The notes under the pieces were generated by a model. The model ran no database searches, was not told the origin of the DNA, and saw only the letters and a program-made list of their open reading frames with translations. Position numbers and translations under genes: made by a program. Below, piece by piece: positions 19,591 to 29,029 of a stretch of 64,000 nt of DNA; the stretch's first letter is position 1, and the number at the start of each line of letters is the position of its first letter. The stretch is taken from NCBI RefSeq assembly GCF_904849725.1, contig NC_058519.1:580436676-580500675 (forward strand), in the 5' to 3' direction. This stretch comes from Hordeum vulgare subsp. vulgare. Taxonomy: Eukaryota > Streptophyta > Magnoliopsida > Poales > Poaceae.

Positions 19591-21303
19591 GATATCATAT
19601 ACAGTACCATATTAGTTATTACTGAATTTATGAGAACGAGTCTTCCTCCCATGGATAACAATTTTCCTTTCCAACTCGCGAGTCTTTTTTGCACACGTTC
19701 TTCGATGTTCTTCCATTCGAAATTCGTTAATCTCCTATAATTTATTAGTATGCCCAAATACTTAATAGGAAATTGCCTTTGCTCAAATCCAAATAACTTA
19801 GCATATTGAGCAGATGCGTCCTGAGCTTCACCAAAACAAAACAGTTCACTTTTATGGAAATTAATTTTCAGTCCAGATAACTGCTCGAACGTTGATAATA
19901 TTAATTTCAGATTCGCTGCTTTATCTAGGTCATGTTCCATAAATAGAACCGTGTCGCGTGCATATTGAAGGATTGATAATCCCCCATCCACCAGATGTGG
20001 GAGGACCCCCTCAATTTGACCATCTTGTTTAGCCCGGTCAATCATGATCGCTAACATATCCGCCACTAAATTGAATAGTATTGGAGATATAGAGCCCCCT
20101 TGTGTTAATCCCTTTTTTGTTTAGAAATAGCGTCTTATGTCATCATTGACTTTACAACAATGCTATCCCTAGAAACAAAGCTATGGATCAAGGCACACCA
20201 TTCTCGTGAGAACCCTTTCATTCTCAGAGTGTGTTGGAGAAACGACCAATTAACTTTATCATAGGTTTTTTAAAGTCTATCTTAAAAATTACACCATTAA
20301 GTTTTTTAGTGTGCATCTCATGTATGGTTATGTGTAAAACAACGACCCCGTCCAAGATATTGCTACCTTCCATAAAAGCAGTTTGTGTAGGTTTAACCAC
20401 ATGATCAGCCATCGAATTTAGCCTATGGTTGCAGTTTTTGTAAATATTTTGAAACTAACATTACAAAGGCATATAGTTCTATATTGTTGTATCCTTTCTG
20501 CCTCCAAAATTTTAGGTAACAGAACGATCTCCCCAAAGTTCATGAGAAACAATCTAGTTACCCGAAATGCAAGCATCCGAATAATTCTAGAAGATCTGAC
20601 TTAATGACTTCCTAGAAGTGCTGGTAAAACTCAGCAGGGTAGCCATTTGGGCCAGGTACCTTATTGTGCTTCATTTGGAAGGCCGCCTTCCTAATCTCCT
20701 CTTCAGTGAAGGGTGCATTTAGGAAGGAGTTCTCCACAACGGAAACGTGGGGCATATCATCTGTTCATGACTCGTCCATGGAAATATTTCCGTTCTCCGA
20801 AGCCCCGAGCGGAGCTTTATATTACTTTGTGATATATGCCTTGAGTTGTTCTTGGCCTTCGATCCGGCCTTCCTCCTGATTAAGGGAGTGAATACGTTTT
20901 TCCTATATCCGCCATTGAGGACATTATGGAAATATCTCGTATTCGAGTACCCTTTTAGTAAGTTTAGCACCTTAGATCTATCGTACCATTTGATTTATTC
21001 CTCACGCAACATACATGCTACTTGCGCATTAGATGGGCTTTTAAGCTCCATCTCTTGCAGCGATAGAACACGTAATTCTGCCTGACGGTCAAGCTCATCA
21101 ATGATGGTACATAGGCGTTCTTTTACTTTTTTGAGAATGTCAGCAGTGTGTCTAGCCCAACTTCAAAGATATATGCATGGATTACGCATTTTATTCTCCC
21201 ATCTTCGAATAGGCGAATCACCACCCACTGACTTTGACCACCCTTTCTTAACTAGCTCACCATACCCATCACATTTCAACCACCCGAACTCAAATTTGAA
21301 GGG
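19591..21303 (-). pseudogene. LINE segment 2: reverse transcriptase domain (broken)
   Basis: Continuation of the minus-strand LINE between the Gypsy and the Athila-like insertions. The minus-strand frame at 19600-20066 contains RT motifs typical of plant L1-type elements: QTAFMEGSNILDGV (near 20370) and LSILQYARDTVLFMEHD (near 19960-20010), then FPIKYLGILINYRR and SWKGKLLSMGGRLVLI. The catalytic YADD box reads YARD here, so this copy could not have been active as read. Stops and frameshifts occur near 20070-20225 and 20420-20720. The part nearest 21303 is the linker between endonuclease and RT and is interrupted at the AAGGG target duplication (21299-21303), resuming at 40338. Confidence 0.85.
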
Positions 21304-22940
21304 TGATACGTCTCAAACGTATCTATAATTTTGATGGTTTCACGCTGTTATCTTGTCTTCTTTGGTTGTTTTATGTACCTTTTATATCTTTTTTTGGGAC
21401 TAACTTATTAATTCAGTGCCAAGTGCCAGTTCCTGTTTTTTCCGTGTTTTTGACTCTTTTCAGATCTGATTTTGGAACGGAGTCCAAACGGAAGAAAAAC
21501 CCCGAAATGATTTTTTCCTGAAAGGAAGAAGACCAGGGGGCTTTTGGGCCAAGCGAGGTGGGCTCCAGGGAGCCCACAAGCCCCCACTCGGCCACCAGGG
21601 GGGAGGCGGCGGTGGGTAGGCTTGTGGCCTCCGTGGCCGCCCCCTGACCTAGGTCTTTGGCCTATAAATTCCCAAATATTCCACAAAAAATCATGGGAGC
21701 CTCGAAAATACTTTTCCGCCGCCGCAAGATTCCGTTTCCGCGAGATCTCATCTGGAGACCCTTCCCGGCACCCTGCCGGAGGGGACTTTGGAGTTGGAGG
21801 GCTTCTTCATCATCATCATTGCCCCTCCAACGACTCATGAGTAGTTCACTTCAGACCTACGGGTCCGTAGTTATTAGCTAGATGGCTTCTTCTCTCTCTT
21901 GAATCTTCAATACAAAGTTCTCCATGATCTTCATGGAGATCTATCCGATGTAATCTTCTTTGGCGGTGTGTTTGTCGAGATCCGATGAATTGTGGATTTG
22001 TGATCAGATTATCTATGATATATATTTGAGTCTTTGCTGATTTCTTATATGCATGATTTGATATCCTTGTAAGTCTCTCCGAGTCTTGGGTTTTGTTTGG
22101 CCAACTAGATCTATGATTCTTCCAATGGGAGAAGTGTTTGGTTTTGGGTTCTACCATGTGGTGACCTTTTCCAGTGACAGTAGGGGCAGCAAGGCACACA
22201 TCAAGTAGTTTCCATCAAGGGTAAAAAGATGGGGTTTTTATCATTGGTTCGAGATTATCCCTCTACATCATGTCATCTTGCTTAAGGCATTACTCTGTTC
22301 TTATGGACTTAATACACTAGATGCATGCTGGATAGCGGTCGACGTGTGGAGTAATAGTAGTAGATGCAAAAAGTATCGGTCTACTTGTTTTGGACGTGAT
22401 GCCTATAGAAACAATCATTGCATAGATATCGTCACGACTTTGCGCGGTTCTATCAATTGCTCGACAGTAATTAGTTCACCCACCGTCTACTTGCTTTCAT
22501 GAGAGAAGCGACTAGTAAACACTACGACCGCCGGGTCTATTCAAATCCATCGTTTACACCTCCGCTTTTACTTTGCTTTGTTACTTTGTTTCTTTCAGTT
22601 CCCACTTGGCAAACAATCTATAAGGGATTGACAACCCCTTCATAGCGTTGGGAGCAAGTTTTTGTGTTTGTGCAGGATCTTGAGATACTCCTCCACTGGA
22701 TTGATACCTTGGTTCTCAAACTGAGGGAAGTACTTACCACCGCTACGCTACATCACCCTTTCCGCTTCGAGGGAACACCAACGCAAGGCTCCAAGGACAC
22801 GGGGGAAATCCTTTGAATACTTGCCTAGGAAGTCCCTTAAGGCGTAGCCGCAGCTGAAGGATTCCTGGTGCCGTTGCTGAGGAGTATCAAGCAACACTCC
22901 TATTTCTAGCTCCGTTGGAAGGTCTTTTGTTGCAGTAGTA
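21304..22940 (+). repeat. 5' LTR of the Athila-like element
   Basis: TGATACGTCTCAAACG to GTTGCAGTAGTA. U3 contains an inverted repeat built on GCCCACAAGCC...GGCTTGTGGCC (21572-21628) and, 35 bases on, the TATA box CCTATAAATT (21661-21670). The last 185 bases include two PBS-like segments (TGGTGCCGTTGCTGAGGA at 22866 and a mutated one at 22917), which normally lie outside an LTR. Confidence 0.9.
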
Positions 22941-22950
22941 GAAGTATTTA

Positions 22951-23104
22951 TGGCGCCATTGCCGGGGAGGAGCACGTCAAGATAATTTCCCGACAACACG
23001 CCAATTTCTGGCGCCGATGCCGGGGAGGAGGATCGCTTGCCGAGGAGATGAAGACAAGAGTAAACTCCTGTCAACACGCCCATTTCTGGCACCATTACCG
23101 GGGA
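22951..23104 (+). promoter_or_regulatory. Primer binding site and two further PBS-like copies
   Basis: TGGCGCCATTGCCGGGGA at 22951-22968 is in PBS position. Close copies follow at 23009-23026 (TGGCGCCGATGCCGGGGA) and about 23087-23104 (TGGCACCATTACCGGGGA), each preceded by ACACGCC(C)AATTTC-type sequence. With the two inside the LTR end, five PBS-like motifs lie within about 240 bases. Confidence 0.75.
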
Positions 23105-23343
23105 GGAGAAATCAAGATCTATCCAAGTAGGTCTCACAAACTCTTCTCTTGCATTTACTTTTGTTGCCAGTTGCCTCTTGTTTTCCTCTCCCCCACTTCA
23201 CATTTGCCGTTTTCATTTGCCTTTCTCCTTTGCCATTTTATTTTGCCTTTTTCCGTTCGCCCTTCTTCCGCTCACTTTCTGTTCCCTTGTGTGCCATGTG
23301 CCTTCAATATGCTTGCATTTTCGTTTGCTGAAAATCTATTGAT

Positions 23344-23991
23344 ATGGATCCTCATCCACTAGCTAGTCTCTTTAAGAGACCCACTCGTGTGGAACAAATT
23401 GCTTGTGAGGAAGAAATTCATGAAGTGATTCACATGGGCTCCTTGAATGAAAAGCATGATTGCAAAGGTTTCACTACAAATCCTATTAGTGAAAATCATG
23501 CTAAAAATATGCAAAACCTTAAGGTTGGGGATGCTAGTTTTGCTATGTCCACTACTTGTTGCAATAATCATGATTGGGGTGATGATCTTTCTTATGATCT
23601 TGAAAATTTGTTCAAACCTCATGATGAATATGATATTTGCAATAATTTTGAAAGTGGGTTTGGAGACGTCATGACTTTAGTTGATGATAATCCCACTATT
23701 TTTGAAGAGCGTCAACTTTGCATGCATGTGGATCATGAAAAGAATATCCTATGTGATAGTTACATTGTTGAATTTGAATATGATCCCACATGTAATTGCT
23801 ATGAGAGAGGAAAATATTTTGGTAGAAACTTTCATGTTACCAAATCACCTCTCGTGATGTTGAGATTGCTCTTGTCTCTTTCTTCTTCCTTGCATATGGA
23901 AGCTATTGGTTGTCTTGAAAACTTGTTTTCCTATAAAATGCCTATGCATAGGAAGTATGTTAGACTTAAATGTGATTTTCACATGCTTTAG
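23344..23991 (+). CDS. Uncharacterised ORF of the Athila-like element (215 aa)
   Basis: The ATG at 23344 opens an intact frame starting MDPHPLASLFKRPTRVEQ. The product is acidic, Cys- and His-rich in the middle (CCNNHDWGDD, CMHVDHEK, DPTCNCYERG), with a hydrophobic stretch near residues 170-190 (MLRLLLSLSSSLHM). It resembles none of gag, protease, RT or integrase and I do not recognise a domain. It is the only sizeable frame in the element and lies about 400 bases after the 5' LTR, where gag would start, so it may be a relic or replacement of gag. That it stayed open in a non-autonomous element could be chance or selection. Confidence 0.5.
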   Translation: MDPHPLASLFKRPTRVEQIACEEEIHEVIHMGSLNEKHDCKGFTTNPISENHAKNMQNLKVGDASFAMSTTCCNNHDWGDDLSYDLENLFKPHDEYDICNNFESGFGDVMTLVDDNPTIFEERQLCMHVDHEKNILCDSYIVEFEYDPTCNCYERGKYFGRNFHVTKSPLVMLRLLLSLSSSLHMEAIGCLENLFSYKMPMHRKYVRLKCDFHML

Positions 23992-24749
23992 GATGCTCTC
24001 GTTGTGCTTCAATTCTTGTCTTTTATGAGAGCATCATTGAATGCCTAGCTAAGGGCATTAAACAAAAGCGCTTGTTGGGAGGCAACCCAACGGATCTATC
24101 CTTTTTCTTTATGTTTTGTGTTTTCCACACTTTCATAATTCTGTTATGATTATGTTTTTTGTGTTTCTTTTTGCATTTGTGCCAAGCAAAACTGTTATGA
24201 TTAGTCTTGGGGATGATCGTTTGGTCATGCTGGAAAAGACAGAAACCTTCTGCTCACGAAAAGAATTTTCATTTTTGTTCTGTAAGAGATTTTGAGTTGA
24301 TTATTTTTGCTGCTGATTGCTACGCAAATTCTTCAGACTGTCGTATTTTTTCAGAAATTTTGAAGTACCAGAGGTATACGAAATATACAGATTGATACAG
24401 ACTGGTCTGCTGTTAACAGACTCTGTTTTTGTTGTGTTGGTTGCTTATTTTGATGAAACTATGGATAGTATCGGGGGGTATTAGCCATGGAAGATTGAAA
24501 GTACTGTAACCCAACATCAGCACAAATAGAATTTAAGTTTGCTATAGTACCTAAGGAAGTGGTGGTTTGCTTTCTTGTACTAATGTTATCACAAGTTTCT
24601 GTTTAAGTTTCGTGTTGTGAAGTTTTCAAGTTTTGGGTGAAGTTCTTATGGACAAAGAGATAAAGAGTGGCAAGAGAACAAGCTTGGGGATGCCCAAGTC
24701 ACCCAAGAGATTCAAGGATGCCTTAAAAGCCTAAGCTTGGGGATGCCCC
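23992..24749. other. Non-coding interior of the Athila-like element
   Basis: AT-rich sequence with GCTTGTTGGGAGGCAACCCAA near 24069-24089, which forms a short perfect hairpin (TTGGG-AGGCAA-CCCAA), and two copies of AAGCTTGGGGATGCCC at about 24688 and 24733, the second cut by the Copia insertion at its CCCC. No gene seen. Confidence 0.6.
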
Positions 24750-26419
24750 TGAAAAGGATCGAGATGGACCTAGAGGGGGGGGGGTGAATAGGTACAAATC
24801 CAAATTTTAATAATTACTTAGCAATTTTAGGCAAAAGTGCGGAATATGAGTGTAAGCATAATAATTGCTATGACAAGGAGTAAGCTATTTAGAGTGAAGT
24901 AAGACAAGCGGTAAACAATAATCAAATACAAGTACGTAATAAGGATTAACACAAGTAGAGAGTTAGGGTTAGGAATAACCAAAACTCCAAGAGAGACAAG
25001 GATGTATCCCGATGTTCTCTTCCTTGGAGGGAAGCTACGTCACCGTTAGAGGGGCGGATGTTACCACGAAGGCACACCAACGCCACGAAGGCTCACCCTA
25101 TTCTCCCTTTGAGATAACTCCACGAAGGCGTTTCTCAACCACTAGTGGTAAGCCTTGAGGTGGCTTCCAAACCTTCACAAACTTTCCGGGGGATATCACA
25201 ATGGTTTGATTCCTGTCCGAAGACTCCTACCGCCTAGGAGTCTCCAACCTCCAAGAGTAACAAGATCACGGGGATTGCTCAAAACTTGCTCAAATCACAA
25301 ATCACTTTGGTGGGAAGGAGGAAAGGAAGACGATCTATCTTTTGATTGGAACAACACTCAAAGGGACTCACAAATGCTCTTGGGATCTAGGATTTGGTGT
25401 AGACAAGAGTGAGTGAGAGGAAAGGTGTTCTTGGGTGTATTCTAGCTGTGTTGAACACTCTTTCCCGAGGTGGGAGAAGAGTATATACAGTGGGGAGTGA
25501 AATCCAGCCGTTGGGGGCACTTTAAGTCACACAGGGTCCGGACGTCCGACAGTTGCCGGAAGTCCGGGCGTCCGCGAGGGGTCGGACATCCGACAAGGGT
25601 CGGTCGTCCGAGGCCTGTAGATACGACTGAAACTATTTTGAATTGAACAATGACCGGACGTCCGGAGAGGACCGGAAACCCGAGTTATACGACTCAACTT
25701 CTTCTGGTGGTAGATTCCGGATTTCCGAAGGGTTCGGACGTCCGGCCCTCGGACGTCCGGAGGGAGCCAGAAATCCGAGTTATAGAACTCAACTTCTTTT
25801 GGTGGTAGGTTCCGTATTTCCGAAGGGTTCGGACGTCCGGCCCTCGGACGTCCGGAGGGAGCCGGAAATCCGAGTTATAGAACTCAACTTCTACTGGTGC
25901 AGGGCTCCGGATTTCTGGGGCTGGTCGGACGTCCGGCCCTCGGATGTTCGGAGGGAGCCGGATTTCCGAGTTATATGACTCACAAACTTCTGGTGAAGGG
26001 CTGCGGATTTCCGAAGCCAGCCAGATGTCCGGCCCTCGGACGTCCAGAGGGAGCCGGATGTCCAAGGCAATAGACCTGTATTGATATAAGAACAGAGTGG
26101 AGAATATGTGGTATTGGGTATGACAGTAAAGATGTGGTATGAGCAAGTTCATCGCAAAACCTATGATCCCCTCTTAATAGTGCGGGATCCCTATACTCAG
26201 TATCAGTAAACTCAAAGGACTAGTCTACATCATCTTTTGTTAATCCTGAGCCTTCTCGAAATATAAATCCCCAATCTTCTGAGACAACCTTTGGCACATA
26301 ATTCTCAATCTACTAAAGTACTTGCCATCCTGAGATACACTCAACAAATAGGATTAGTTTCCTATGTATGTGTTGTCATTAACACCAAAAGACGATTAGG
26401 GGCATAGCATGCACTTTCA
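24750..26419 (-). repeat. 3' LTR of the SIRE-type Copia (left copy)
   Basis: Plus-strand ends TGAAAAGGATCGAG and GCACTTTCA. In transcript direction U3 contains about four tandem 95-96 base units (starts at 25681, 25776, 25871 and 25967 on the plus strand), each carrying TCGGACGTCCG palindromes; eight exact GGACGTCC octamers lie between 25540 and 26050. The TATA box reads TGTATATACTC on the minus strand (25481-25490), about 50 bases past the last palindrome. Confidence 0.92.
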
Positions 26420-26440
26420 ATCTCCCCCTTTTTGGTAGTT
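26420..26440 (-). promoter_or_regulatory. Polypurine tract of the SIRE-type Copia
   Basis: On the minus strand CCAAAAAGGGGGAGAT abuts the TG of the 3' LTR, the standard second-strand primer position. Confidence 0.85.
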
Positions 26441-27006
26441 GATGACAACATATACATAGGTCTCAAAAGGATTTAACATACATTATAGTCTAGGACATAT
26501 TTAGTATGGAGCTCCCCCTTAGTATATGCATGATAACAAAAATCGAAGCTCCAATGGATCAACATGTAAAGATAATAGATCATCATAGAAGTAGTGGAGC
26601 AAAACATAATAGTCTATGATGATATCATAGCAATCCATAGCAAATCACAATCATTCATAAGTAGCCATACATGAGTTTATCCGTTACATTAAATCTCCAA
26701 AGACTAAAGACTACGATACATTACTCCCCCTTTGGCACCAAGTACCAAAAAGGGAGACATCAACATCAACAATCACGCTCAGAGCTCATCACCATCATCA
26801 TCAGCATCATCAGGCAAGCCACTGCCACCAACCTCGTCAAGGAAATCATACCACTCAGGACCATATGGGAAGCCAAAATCAGTAGGAGGAGCAGCAGGAG
26901 GGGCCTCATCATCACTCACATCAAGAGCGCCCGAGGCTCTCAGACGAGACTTGAGGGCATTCTTGGAGGAGACTAAGCTAGAAACCACATCATGGGTTTG
27001 ACCACA

Positions 27007-28356
27007 CTAGAAAGAGACGGCCTTCATCAAAGCAGAATGTGCCTTGCCAAGGAATTTGGCAATGCGACCGAGAGGAGCGGAGCTAGATGAGGGGGTGGCG
27101 GCCCGTGTAGCAGTGCGGCGAGTGGATGTGGAGGATGAGGGGGTTTTCTTGGGAGCATAGTCATCCGCCATGTGAGCGGGAATGACCCACTTGCGATGTG
27201 TGTGAGTGACAGCCACAGAGAAATCAGCAACATGGTTAATAAGAGCCTGGATGAAGGGGGCGTGAGGAAAGGCTCGCTTGTACTGAAAGCTAGCAAGACG
27301 AATCTCATGCCATAGAAAATGAGGCACATTGATTTTGCCCTTGGGGTGCTCGAACAAGTGAGACATGATGTCGATACAATAGCCACTGCAAGAACCCTTA
27401 TCACCCATCTTGGGATAGATGGTGCAGATGAGACACTGAAAAATGATGAAGTAAGGTGACCGCCAGATGGATACCTGGTTAAGGTCCTTCATGCGTTCAT
27501 CCGCATCAAGCTCACTTACTAGCTTGAGAAAATGCCCACACGCGTCAATGGACTTAGGCGCATGGTTAGGATCATCCCTATGTATTTTGAAACCGGAGTT
27601 GGGGAAACCAAGTGCGGCAACAAATGTATCATAAGTAGCAGTGAAGCAAACGTCAGAGGTGATCCAGCTGACAGTGTGGTTTGGACCAAAGTAGCATGTG
27701 GCATAGAACTGGTGAATGGCAGCAGCATTAAAGTCGCGATGAAAGGAAAATGGGGCGGCAAGCCCTGATGCCTCAATAAGCTCAATGGCACCCGGATATT
27801 TCGCCGGGTGCGTGCGAATATGCTCAACATCAATATAGAGATGAACAGATAAACCCTTAGGTACTATGACTGTGGTAAAGATGTCCGCCTGGACGTTTGT
27901 GCGGAAACGTGAGTCCGTAGAGTCACGTACGACAGCGTATGGATCAAGGTCGCGGCGGAAAGTGAGGTATGAAGCCGCGCCAAGTGTGCTGAAGTTCGTG
28001 ATTGCACGACCTAAAGTAGCAGGAGGTTCTAGTGAGATGCGGCGAGCTTCGCCTGCGGGCTGGGCAGGAGGAGGTGGTGGCATGTAGGACACCCTACGAG
28101 TCCCGGGCTTTGGCTTGGACCTTCGATCGACGTGCTGGTCAGGAAGGTCCTCGGCGGCAAGCTCCTCCTCGAAGTCGGGGTCATCACCATCAGACGACGA
28201 GGGGAGTTGTGGAGACGGAGAACGCCGGGCCGGAGAACGTCGGGCAGTCCGTTTCAAGGGACGACGTGGCTCATCCGATTCCGACCCCGTGCTAGTAGGG
28301 GCGCGAGATGATGAGCCAGCCACGATCTTCCGAGCGCTGTGCTTGGTCTTGCCCAT
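27007..28356 (-). CDS. Accessory ("env-like") ORF of the SIRE-type Copia, intact, 449 aa
   Basis: The ATG at 28356 (minus), in the good context TCCATGGGC, opens a full-length frame ending at 27007. The first 100 residues are Ser/Arg/Pro-rich with a likely nuclear-localisation cluster (RRPLKRTARRS); the middle (about 120-370) is a globular region with motifs SYLTFRRDLDPYAV, FYATCYFGPNHTVSWIT and LWHEIRLASFQYKRAFP; the C-terminus is Ser/Thr/Arg-rich. The globular part resembles the putative plant transposon protein domain seen in many plant retroelement third ORFs. This position is often called env-like, but I see no signal peptide and no membrane segment, so an envelope role is not supported by sequence. 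It is undamaged although gag-pol beside it has five or more breaks. A TATA box and GGACGTCC cluster lie upstream. Confidence 0.8.
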   Translation of the reverse strand: MGKTKHSARKIVAGSSSRAPTSTGSESDEPRRPLKRTARRSPARRSPSPQLPSSSDGDDPDFEEELAAEDLPDQHVDRRSKPKPGTRRVSYMPPPPPAQPAGEARRISLEPPATLGRAITNFSTLGAASYLTFRRDLDPYAVVRDSTDSRFRTNVQADIFTTVIVPKGLSVHLYIDVEHIRTHPAKYPGAIELIEASGLAAPFSFHRDFNAAAIHQFYATCYFGPNHTVSWITSDVCFTATYDTFVAALGFPNSGFKIHRDDPNHAPKSIDACGHFLKLVSELDADERMKDLNQVSIWRSPYFIIFQCLICTIYPKMGDKGSCSGYCIDIMSHLFEHPKGKINVPHFLWHEIRLASFQYKRAFPHAPFIQALINHVADFSVAVTHTHRKWVIPAHMADDYAPKKTPSSSTSTRRTATRAATPSSSSAPLGRIAKFLGKAHSALMKAVSF

Positions 28357-28639
28357 GGAGCACAAAAACCTACGCGGATGAAAAATCCCCCAATGAGGAA
28401 CGAATCATGGAGATACATGGGAGAGAGAGAGAACCAAAACAACCGCGAAAGGAGATAGAGGAACGACCTGAAGACGGATCCCGCGAGGAAGAAAGAGGAA
28501 GAAATGGAGGATCCGCGGAGGAGATCGGCCCGATCTCGAATTTGGCTGCGCAGGCGGGAGCTCCTCGAGCTGGCGGTGGCGGTTGTGGTAGGGAAAAGGG
28601 GCGCTGAGGGTTAGGGCAAGAGCCCAGCCCCCGCGCCCA

Positions 28640-28762
28640 GCTATATATATAGGCCCGAGGCGTCGGACGTCCGAGAGGCGTCGGACGTCCGGAGGGGATT
28701 GTGGCGTCGGACGACCGACACATGTCGGACGACCGGAAGGGAATGTGCCGCCGGACGTCCGA
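28640..28762 (-). promoter_or_regulatory. Internal promoter candidate for the accessory ORF, resembling the LTR promoter
   Basis: On the minus strand TATATATATAG (28641-28651) lies about 285 bases before the ATG at 28356. Just upstream are GGACGTCC palindromes at 28665, 28683 and 28753 and variants (GGACGACC, GGGCGTTC) between. The LTRs of this element are the only other place in the window with such clusters, and there too they lie upstream of a TATA box. GACGTC is the core of C-box sites bound by plant bZIP factors. The stretch from TATA to ATG is GC-rich with a CT-repeat, like a plant 5' leader. Confidence 0.6.
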
Positions 28763-29029
28763 GACATGGCGGGCGTTCGAGAGGGAGGAGGAGGCAGAGG
28801 CTGATTCTGGATTTTTTTTGTTTTGATGATGAGATGATGACTTGCATGGTTTCTCTCATAAGGTACGAACATAGTAGCCTACAAGCATTACATGTACTAC
28901 TTGGGGACAGAAACTGATTTATGCGTACATTGTAAGCTTTAAAAATAGAAAATTAAGACTCACTCCCCCTAAATGCATGCCCACATCAAGACACAAACAT
29001 AATGTGAGTGTGTGTATGTGTGCAAGGTT

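Noticed and set aside
22751..22755. End of the Athila-like LTR at ACATCA
   Set aside because: The homology between the two LTRs continues 185 bases further and the AAGGG target duplication fits only the longer end at 22940/40337.
27007..28356. Viral-type envelope protein in the Copia element
   Set aside because: No signal peptide, membrane segment or cleavage site is visible; the region looks like the plant transposon-protein domain, so only the neutral name accessory ORF is used.
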